A DNA stretch of 64,000 bases from Prosthecomicrobium pneumaticum (GTDB lineage: Bacteria > Pseudomonadota > Alphaproteobacteria > Rhizobiales > Kaistiaceae), in assembly GCF_014199915.1 (NCBI RefSeq), contig NZ_JACHOO010000006.1:1-64000 (forward strand). Direction: 5' to 3'. The first letter of the stretch is position 1, and the number at the start of each line of letters is the position of its first letter. The notes beneath the pieces were generated by a model. That model searched no databases. It was given only the letters and a program-made list of their open reading frames with translations, and had not been told where the DNA came from. Positions 57,998 to 64,000 of the stretch are shown here, one piece after another. Both the position numbers and the translations under genes were made by a program.

Positions 57998-58840
57998 TTA
58001 GGCTGCCTTGAGGCGCTGCATTCCCTCGGCGAGCGTCCAGAGCGCGCGGTTCAGCGTCACATTCTGGTCGATGCCGTTGATCGCGCGAGTCTGTGCGCGG
58101 CGGATACGGCCCTCGGCGTTGCGCTTGCGGCCCTGCAATCCGCCCCGAATGACATTCTCCTGAATGACATTGAATGTGGTCCACAAGCTGCGGTCCACAT
58201 CCTCGCGCCGGCGCGGCTCGATGATCTGCTCGGGCCGCAGCGGGCTTTCATCCTCTCCGTAGCGAGCGACAAGGCTAACCTCGCCGAGCAACCGCCGCTC
58301 GTCCTCGGAAAGCTGGATGGACTTCATCGACTCGCTGGCGTCGATCAGCCGGGGGAAGTCCTCGGCGACGGCATAGACGCCCTCGATAATGTCGTGCTCG
58401 ATGTTGCCCTTGTGCGGAACGCGGACCTCCTCGAACCGCTCGCCCGCGATCATGCTGTTGGTGCAAACGAACCGCAGCATCCCGGCGAACATCTGATAGG
58501 CGCTGGTCCCGTCATGGCTGTTCACGATGATGACTTCGGCGGCCTCGGCCTTGCCGATGCCCTCGTCCCGGCGCAGGCGCAGCATATGCTTGGCGTGGCC
58601 GTGGCGGCTTCCATCACGCGGCACCGACTGGACAGCGAAGAAGGGGAACCATCCTTCACGGCGCAGTCCCTCCACAATGTCGATAGTGGGCACATAAACA
58701 TACCGCTCCGAACGGCTGTCGTGCGCCTCACGGGCGAAGATGGACGGGACGTGCCGATAAAGCGCCTCGTTGTCGAGCGGCTCCCGACCGCTGATCTGAT
58801 GGGCGTTCCGGCCAAACCGCGTGGCAAGTTGATGATACAT
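57998..58840 (-). CDS. DUF932 protein
   Basis: The 280-aa protein starts MYHQLATRFGRNAHQISG after AAGGAG. DUF932 elements include YVYVPTIDIVEGLRREGWFP, EVIIVNSHDGTSAYQMFAGM, MLRFVCTNSMIAGERFEE and the late VTLNRALWTLAEGMQRL. The family is related to phage/plasmid LGT_TIGR03299-like proteins and is typical of mobile elements; its function is unknown. Confidence 0.88.
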   Translation of the reverse strand: MYHQLATRFGRNAHQISGREPLDNEALYRHVPSIFAREAHDSRSERYVYVPTIDIVEGLRREGWFPFFAVQSVPRDGSRHGHAKHMLRLRRDEGIGKAEAAEVIIVNSHDGTSAYQMFAGMLRFVCTNSMIAGERFEEVRVPHKGNIEHDIIEGVYAVAEDFPRLIDASESMKSIQLSEDERRLLGEVSLVARYGEDESPLRPEQIIEPRRREDVDRSLWTTFNVIQENVIRGGLQGRKRNAEGRIRRAQTRAINGIDQNVTLNRALWTLAEGMQRLKAA

Positions 58841-59097
58841 GGCTGAACTCCTTGAGCTTGGGTTTCCGCGCAGCGGAGCGCCGCGCTGAAACCCTGCCCG
58901 TCGGCGAGACCGGGGGTGCAAACGGAAGGCGGCTTCGCGGGGAACCGGCTGCACTGAGCGAAGCGAGGGAAGCTGGGCGGAAGCCGCTTGCAGTGCGCCG
59001 GGGGCAGAGCCCCAAGCACCGCGCCGCTCTGCGGCGCCAGCAAACAGCCCTTGCCATTTGTTCCTGTTTTGATCCAAACCGGCGGCAAGGAGTCGGT

Positions 59098-59427
59098 ATG
59101 AGCATCACGATCACGGGACAGCCCGGCCGGCGCATCGCGGTCGCGGGCGACATCACCAAGACGCTACGCGTGCCCTATGACGCGGTTGAGGAGCGTTTCC
59201 TGCTGGCGGCAAGCGACGGTTCGCTGATCGAAGGTCGCCTCGAAGCCGAGGAGGATCGCTTCGATTTCCGAGTCGTGGTGGACGGTGCCGGTTTCTCGCG
59301 CATCGGCCCCGGCAAGCTGACGCTGGACTGGGCTGTCGAATGGGTGGCGATTGCGCCCTACGATGCCGGCGCGCTGCCGGAGCGCGCACCGATGCCGCTT
59401 CCGCTGTTCGATTCGCTGCCCGGCTAG
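59098..59427 (+). CDS. Hypothetical protein (109 aa)
   Basis: The ATG follows CAAGGAGTCGGT. The product is beta-rich and acidic in the middle (VEERFLLAASDGSLIEGRLE) and ends LPLPLFDSLPG. No domain is recognised. It reads opposite to its neighbours, between DUF932 and DUF736. Confidence 0.6.
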   Translation: MSITITGQPGRRIAVAGDITKTLRVPYDAVEERFLLAASDGSLIEGRLEAEEDRFDFRVVVDGAGFSRIGPGKLTLDWAVEWVAIAPYDAGALPERAPMPLPLFDSLPG

Positions 59428-59482
59428 CCAACTTTTCCCGACAAGAGGCGCCCCGCTCCGTGGAGCGGGGCGCTGCGGCGGA

Positions 59483-59782
59483 TCAGCGAGACCAGATCAG
59501 CGCGTACTCGCCGGCGGTATCGGTCTCTGAGAGGGTGGCGTAGATCGGTGCCGGGAAGGTCGGATCGTCGAGCTTGACCGAGAAGTAGGCGCGATCCTCG
59601 CGGCTGGTCTTCTTCCAGGCGGCCCCAATGTCGAGGTTGCCGACGGTGACGCGGAAGTCGGGAGACTTGTCGCCATTCCTCTCAATCGGGCGGAAGACGG
59701 CCTTGGTGTTGAGGGTGAGCGTCTTGATGACGCCGTTGAACTCGCCCTTGTCATTGGCGGTGAAGGTGCCGATCGTAGCCAT
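59483..59782 (-). CDS. DUF736 protein, second copy
   Basis: The ATG at 59782 gives 99 aa: MATIGTFTANDKGEFNGVIK with PDFRVTVGNLDIGAAWKKTS and AYFSVKLDDPTFPAPIYATL, all DUF736 features. The frame stays open upstream to 59923, but the standard start is strongly favoured. Confidence 0.9.
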   Translation of the reverse strand: MATIGTFTANDKGEFNGVIKTLTLNTKAVFRPIERNGDKSPDFRVTVGNLDIGAAWKKTSREDRAYFSVKLDDPTFPAPIYATLSETDTAGEYALIWSR

Positions 59783-60131
59783 GTCGTAATCTCCATTTGC
59801 TCGAGCCACGCCCATCGCGGCCTCGATGGCGATCGACGGATCGGTGGCGAGCGGCTGCGCACCGTGGGCGGCCGGAACGAAGTGCAGGACGGCGGCGGGC
59901 GGCTTTTTTGGATCGCGATGCAAAGCCGGAGGCGGCGGAAAAAAGCCGTGCGACGCCGTTGCGCCAAGACGATCGAGACGGAGGCGTCCTCCGATCAGAT
60001 CAGGCCATTACGAGGCTGTGCGGGGTGGTCGGCAAATATCGGGGCGGAACATGGCATCGACGGCGCCATGCCTCACGCGGGCCAAGAGCATCAGCGGGCG
60101 TTAGCCGGTCCCCCGCTTGGCCGGGCGATCA
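59783..60131. other. 349-base gap with a 10-bp inverted repeat
   Basis: The region separates DUF736 from the AAA_13 gene, both read leftwards. CGGCTTTTTT (59900-59909) and AAAAAAGCCG (59939-59948) are perfect inverted repeats 29 bases apart. No gene is supported. Confidence 0.5.
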
Positions 60132-62429
60132 TCACTGCCGAGGACGTGAAGCGAAGGCGAGCGTTCGCCTCGTGAAGTCGGCCAGCTCGCGATCGTTAAT
60201 CGCCTCGGTTTGGTAAGCCGGGTTCTCATCGTGGTGATAGCGGTTGCCGAAGTCGAGAAGCGCCCGTAGCTCGGCGGTGTCGTTTGGCCCCAGTATCTCG
60301 TCGGCCGTTCCGAGCCGTTGACGGCAAATATCTGCGAACTGACCGAGCTTACCGCCGGGCCTGAACTGCGCGGGGAAGGCGACGCGGACAAAGGTTTCGA
60401 GCATCGGGCGAAGCGACTCCGCGATCTTGCGCTCGACGGCCGGGTCCGCCGCTTGGAGATAGGCGAGCGCATCGGCGTGTCTCTTGTCGTGCAGCGTAAT
60501 CATGTCGCCGGTGACGTCCCAGGCCACCAGCGTCGAGCCCTGCTGCGCGCGCACAACCTGGAGCGAGGCGCGCGGGAGCGCGCCGCACTTTTCCCAGACA
60601 TTGAGGATGAACGGCTTCGAGTGCGAGAGGACGATGACCTGCCCCACGGCGCCCGCGAGACGGTGAATCTCTTGCACGGTGTGCAGGGTGCGGTGCTCAT
60701 CAAGGCTGCTCATAGGATCGTCGATCACGACAATCTTCTGCGCGAGCGCCTGGTCACGTTCGAGCGTGGCGAAAAAGAAGGCGAGCGCCAAGGTGTTGCG
60801 GTCGCCAGCACTCAGCGCGGTCCGGAAACACGGTCCCTCGGCAGCGTTGAGCCCCACGGCGATATTGTTGATGAGCACATTGTAGTTGGCGGCCGATCCG
60901 CCGCGATTGTTCACGGGGGCGACGTTGCCCAAGCGAAAGCCGGCGTTGAAACGACGCAGATAGTCGTTCACCGCGTCTTGGTAGGCCGGGAAGACGTTCT
61001 GACGATATTGGTTCAGCGCCTCGCGGGCTTGGTCCCGCGCGGTCTCGGTCCGGCCCTTCTCATCGCGCTCGTCAACATAGGCGGTGCAGAGCGCGGCCAT
61101 GTCCGGCTGATGTCGGGCCTCGACAGCGCGAAGCCGCGTCAGATCGGCGGCAAGCGCGGCGACGTTGGCCGCGCGCGCTTCTTCCTTGACGAGTGCCAGA
61201 GCCTCATTCGCCTGCACCAAGACCGCAGCAACCCGATCAAGGCCCACCCGCTGTTCCTCATAGGTCGCGACGGCGGCGCGCACGTCGTCGCCTAGCGCCA
61301 AGGGCTCCAGCGGGGCGGCCTGCTTGGCTTTCAAACGCTCCATGATGCCGTCGCGGGCGGCTTTCCAGGCGCGCGCAATTTCCGCGGTGTCGATCTGGAT
61401 GGCGGGGACTTCCGTGAAAGCCTGCCAAAATTCGCGGCGCTCGATCGCTTCGCGCACGGTGCGCTCGAAGGCGGCCGGCACGTCGCCGGCATGGGTGGTC
61501 GTGAGGGCTTGGATCGCGTTGGCGATGTCGCGCTTCAAGTCGTTGTAGGCGTCACCGAAATAGGCGCGGTAGTGCCCGATCACGGAAGAGCCGGCGAGAT
61601 CCTGGGCGCAGAACGGACAGATGGCCGGGCCTGCCGCCGCGGCATGGTCGGCGTGCGTCAGCCCTTCGCCAATCCAGCGCTCACCGCCACGGGCAAGCAG
61701 CGCGATATGGGCCTGCACCCGCTCGGCCGCCGCCTCTTCCAGACCCGGCAAATCTCGGCCGAGAAGCCCGTCCAAGGCGTCGAGGTCGAAGGCTGGCAGG
61801 GAGAGCGCTGGAAATATCGCTGCCGTCGCGACCACCTCCGACGACCGCGCTGCGGCCAGGCGCTTTTCTGCGTCGGCCAATTCCCGGTCGAGGTCGGGGA
61901 TCGGTTGCAGCGCGCAGAATGCCTCGGCGTCGAGCCCGCCGCGCCGCGCGGCGGGAATCGCATCGGCCTTGGCGCGGAGATCACGGTTGTGCTGCTCGAT
62001 CCGATCGACATGCGTTTGCACGGCGGCGTTCAGCGCGACACCCTGGCTCCCGACGATCAACTCATGCAGGTTCTGGCGATTGCCGGGAATAACCTCAATG
62101 CCCGAGCACACGTTCTGCGCAACGAACTCATCGTCGAAAACGGCGACATTGGGCTCGGTTCGGGACCAGGCGCCGTTTTCGAAGACGGCGGGCGCTCCGG
62201 CGGCCAAGCCGATCACCACATGCGGGGGATTGGCGGCGCCGAGACGATGCCGATCGCTGATCGGCGCGGCGGCCCCCGTTGCGAGGGAGCGCAGGATGGC
62301 GGTGAGCGTCGTCTTCCCGCGCCCATTCTCGCCATAGACAACCGTGAGCTTCGCGAACGGAATCTGAGCGCCAGCGTTCACCGAATCGAACTGGCCAATA
62401 TTCCGCAGTAGTTGAATTGCCTGGACCAC
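60132..62429 (-). CDS. AAA_13 (RloC/PrrC-like) ABC ATPase
   Basis: The 765-aa protein is an ABC/Rad50-type ATPase of the AAA_13 group. Walker A (GENGRGKTT) is at residues 34-42, a CxxC motif (CPFC, 271-274) sits in the middle of a helical arm, the signature LSAGDRNTLALAFFF is at about 539-553 and Walker B IVVIDDPMSSLDEHR at 566-580. The C-terminal end has NRYHHDENPAY (729-739), a motif seen in RloC/PrrC relatives, where a related region carries anticodon-nuclease activity; I cannot show nuclease activity here. It is the second gene of a pair with the DUF3223 gene. Confidence 0.85.
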   Translation of the reverse strand: MVQAIQLLRNIGQFDSVNAGAQIPFAKLTVVYGENGRGKTTLTAILRSLATGAAAPISDRHRLGAANPPHVVIGLAAGAPAVFENGAWSRTEPNVAVFDDEFVAQNVCSGIEVIPGNRQNLHELIVGSQGVALNAAVQTHVDRIEQHNRDLRAKADAIPAARRGGLDAEAFCALQPIPDLDRELADAEKRLAAARSSEVVATAAIFPALSLPAFDLDALDGLLGRDLPGLEEAAAERVQAHIALLARGGERWIGEGLTHADHAAAAGPAICPFCAQDLAGSSVIGHYRAYFGDAYNDLKRDIANAIQALTTTHAGDVPAAFERTVREAIERREFWQAFTEVPAIQIDTAEIARAWKAARDGIMERLKAKQAAPLEPLALGDDVRAAVATYEEQRVGLDRVAAVLVQANEALALVKEEARAANVAALAADLTRLRAVEARHQPDMAALCTAYVDERDEKGRTETARDQAREALNQYRQNVFPAYQDAVNDYLRRFNAGFRLGNVAPVNNRGGSAANYNVLINNIAVGLNAAEGPCFRTALSAGDRNTLALAFFFATLERDQALAQKIVVIDDPMSSLDEHRTLHTVQEIHRLAGAVGQVIVLSHSKPFILNVWEKCGALPRASLQVVRAQQGSTLVAWDVTGDMITLHDKRHADALAYLQAADPAVERKIAESLRPMLETFVRVAFPAQFRPGGKLGQFADICRQRLGTADEILGPNDTAELRALLDFGNRYHHDENPAYQTEAINDRELADFTRRTLAFASRPRQ

Positions 62430-62507
62430 GCCGAATCCCCCCTTGGTCCGCCACTATACTATGGATGGCACAACCATAAGCTCTCCGTCGCGAGGGTCAG
62501 CGATGAT

Positions 62508-63251
62508 TCAGGTCAAAACCACCGGCCTGCGAACCTTTGGCCTGCGCTGCCCGGCCGACATCGCCAGATTGCGGGTCCGGGCCACGATTCTCAGAATGGC
62601 GGCGCCATGATGGAATTGCCGGAACGCGGCGACAACGGCCGGATCGACGAATGTCGTCGTGGTTTGGCTGTCTGCCGGGACGGTGACGGTGCCGGGGGGC
62701 ACTTCGTGCTGCCATCCCCGCGCGGCGCGAAAGCTCAGGACCAGTTGGCCGAATGTCGGATAGGCGTGGTCGATATGAGCCGCGTCGATGGTGATAAGCT
62801 CATCGGTCAGCTCGCAGGGAACGCGGCCGAGTTCGTCGCCGTAGGTCTTGAAGTGCCGGGCTTTGGCGGCTTTCAAATCTGCGGCCACCGCCGCCCGGCA
62901 GGCGTCATAGAACTCCTGGGCGTTTGATTTCGGGGCTCCCCGAACGGCCGCCAGATAGCTGAAATCCGTCTCACTCCCGTCAACGCGCCGCACCCAGAAA
63001 CCGGGCGTCGAGTAGCCGTCGCCGGTGTTCCGGCGCCGGAAAAAGGAGTCCACCCCGTCGCCGATCTTCGAGGGGCCATCGACGATCACGGCATCATAGC
63101 GTTCGAGAAGGGCAATCAGGTCGTCATGGTCGGCACGGTCTTCGACCACGTCCTCATCGGAATAGCGGGCGAGCATATCCTTGAAATGAGCCAAGGCGGC
63201 GCTTTGGGTCTTCCATGCTCTGCCGTTCGACAGATCGATCGCCTTTGCCAC
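62508..63251 (-). CDS. DUF3223 (DCL-like) protein with HNH-like C-terminal part
   Basis: The 247-aa protein has a DUF3223-type N-terminal half: FKDMLARYSDEDVVEDRADH, then LLERYDAVI, KIGDGVDSFF, GFWVRRVDGSETDFSYLAA. The C-terminal half reads PCELTDELITIDAAHIDHAY, TFGQLVLSF and FHHGAAILRIVARTRNL, which resembles a His-Me-finger/HNH nuclease. It precedes the AAA_13 ATPase gene by 78 bases on the same strand, suggesting a two-gene defence or cargo module. Confidence 0.75.
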   Translation of the reverse strand: MAKAIDLSNGRAWKTQSAALAHFKDMLARYSDEDVVEDRADHDDLIALLERYDAVIVDGPSKIGDGVDSFFRRRNTGDGYSTPGFWVRRVDGSETDFSYLAAVRGAPKSNAQEFYDACRAAVAADLKAAKARHFKTYGDELGRVPCELTDELITIDAAHIDHAYPTFGQLVLSFRAARGWQHEVPPGTVTVPADSQTTTTFVDPAVVAAFRQFHHGAAILRIVARTRNLAMSAGQRRPKVRRPVVLT

Positions 63252-63412
63252 TGCTACCCCGTATCCCCGTTCCGCCTGCCAAGCTGGCTATCGGCGAGGA
63301 TGGTTCGACGCAAGGCGACACGCAACAAGGTCGGCCGCGCGCCCGCGCGCGGCCGATTTTTTTAGGGTGAGAGCAAGGCCGGGACCGCTCGCGCGGCCCC
63401 GGCCCGGTGCCG

Positions 63413-64000
63413 CTACTCGGCGGCGACGGCGTAGAACGCTTCGCCGTCCTCCGTTTCGGACGGCTGCTCCACGGCCTCGGTGTCGTCGACCTCGATGGTC
63501 GCGGGCTGCTCGGCCTCCGGCGTTGGCGTCCGCAGCACGGCAGGCAGCCAGCCGGTCCCGGCCAGAAGCTGCTCGGCGGCTTGCGCCATGTCCGGCTTCT
63601 TCATGTCCGCGATACGGCGGGCGGCATCCTCGGACACGCCTTCGGTCACGGCCTCGACGATGTGCGCCTTGGTAACGCGGCCAAGGTAGCTGTCCACGGT
63701 AGGCGTCCAGTCCTTCGCCACGTCCAGCGCCAGCGCGCTTGCCAGCCGGTCGGCGGTTTGTAGCGTCCGGGGCTTGCGGTCCCACGGCAGCCGCAGGGCG
63801 TTGACGGTGCGAGCCGCGCAATGCGCCAGCAACGCCAGCCGCTTCGCCTCGTCCAGTCCGACGATGAAGTCCCACAGGCCCGCGATGTCACGCGGCATCC
63901 GCTCGGCCCAAGCCTCGTGCTGCTCGCTCGACCGCGCCGCCAAGGGCGTATCCTCGATCCCGTCCGCGTGGCTCCCCAAGGGGGTCACGGTCGGACGGAC
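63413..64000 (-). CDS. ParB-family partition protein, C-terminal part (runs off the window)
   Basis: The frame is open from base 64000 to the stop at 63413. The visible 195 residues match the C-terminal part of the large ParB/RepB-type proteins of alphaproteobacterial ICEs (MPRDIAGLWDFIVGLDEAKR, GLDEAKRLALLAHCAARTV, RVTKAHIVEAVTEGVSEDAA, MAQAAEQLLAGTGWLP). The ParB/Srx N-terminal domain lies beyond the right edge. Confidence 0.8.
   Translation of the reverse strand, partial: VRPTVTPLGSHADGIEDTPLAARSSEQHEAWAERMPRDIAGLWDFIVGLDEAKRLALLAHCAARTVNALRLPWDRKPRTLQTADRLASALALDVAKDWTPTVDSYLGRVTKAHIVEAVTEGVSEDAARRIADMKKPDMAQAAEQLLAGTGWLPAVLRTPTPEAEQPATIEVDDTEAVEQPSETEDGEAFYAVAAE

Noticed and set aside
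59783-59923. 47-residue N-terminal extension of the second DUF736 protein
   Set aside because: DUF736 members start at MATIG; the extension has no homology signal that I can see.

Overview
The window looks like chromosomal DNA of a high-GC alphaproteobacterium, most likely of the order Sphingomonadales. The conserved block from about 11.4 to 23.3 kb carries trpF-trpB-trpA-accD, lapA, ihfB, sppA, rpsA, cmk, a class II aroA and a FYDLN-acid protein, an arrangement I associate with that group. The order-level call is inference from gene content and base composition, not a search result.

Layout. (1) 1-11.46 kb is an accessory region. It opens with the end of an IS3-family element that cuts into a Fic gene. 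Next come a giant Rad50-like ATPase with a C-terminal LexA/S24-like domain, a membrane-anchored protein of unknown function, a cluster of small plasmid/ICE-type genes (one DUF3768), a serine resolvase, and a large serine recombinase whose 3' end runs antisense through a tRNA-Arg gene. (2) 11.46-23.3 kb is the chromosomal core: tRNA-Arg(CCG), accD, trpA, trpB, trpF, an ornithine cyclodeaminase-like gene, lapA, ihfB, sppA, rpsA, cmk and aroA on the minus strand, then the FYDLN-acid gene and tRNA-Ala(GGC) on the plus strand. (3) 23.3-29.85 kb is a defence island starting right after tRNA-Ala. It holds a 5'-truncated EcoRII-type endonuclease, an unnamed two-gene module whose first protein has a PD-(D/E)XK-like motif, and a SIR2-APAZ/short-Argonaute (SPARSA-type) operon. 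A hairpin that looks like a tRNA 3' end closes it, and a repeated sequence lies on either side. (4) 29.87-34.07 kb is a chromate-resistance cluster (chrB, chrA, Tat-type superoxide dismutase, ATP-grasp protein) with a clear dyad in front of chrB. (5) 34.1-38.2 kb has a two-component system, a DUF1259 protein, a PepSY-like protein and a small secreted protein. (6) 38.2-64 kb is the backbone of a conjugative element: LysR regulator, TrbK-like entry exclusion, a trbB-C-D-E-J-K-L-F-G-I type IV secretion operon, CopG regulator, TraG coupling protein, DUF3363 relaxase, lytic transglycosylase, TraF peptidase, DUF2840/DUF736/DUF2285/DUF932 genes, an AAA_13 ATPase plus DUF3223/HNH-like cargo pair, and the C-terminal part of a ParB protein that runs off the window.

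How the genes work together. The trp genes and accD serve tryptophan and fatty-acid synthesis; aroA feeds chorismate to the same aromatic route. The SIR2-APAZ and short Argonaute subunits are expected to form a nucleic-acid-guided NADase that aborts infection. ChrB probably represses the chr genes through the dyad and ChrA exports chromate, while the dismutase would handle the oxidative by-products. The trb/tra genes encode mating-pair formation, coupling and relaxase functions; a hairpin plus a nic-like sequence just upstream of the relaxase gene is a candidate oriT. No tyrosine integrase is visible, so the ends of the conjugative element probably lie partly outside the window.

The least explained items are the Rad50-like/S24-like fusion with its membrane-protein neighbour (1.06-6.03 kb), the two-gene module beside the Argonaute operon (24.68-26.25 kb), and the DUF3223-HNH/AAA_13 pair (60.1-63.25 kb).
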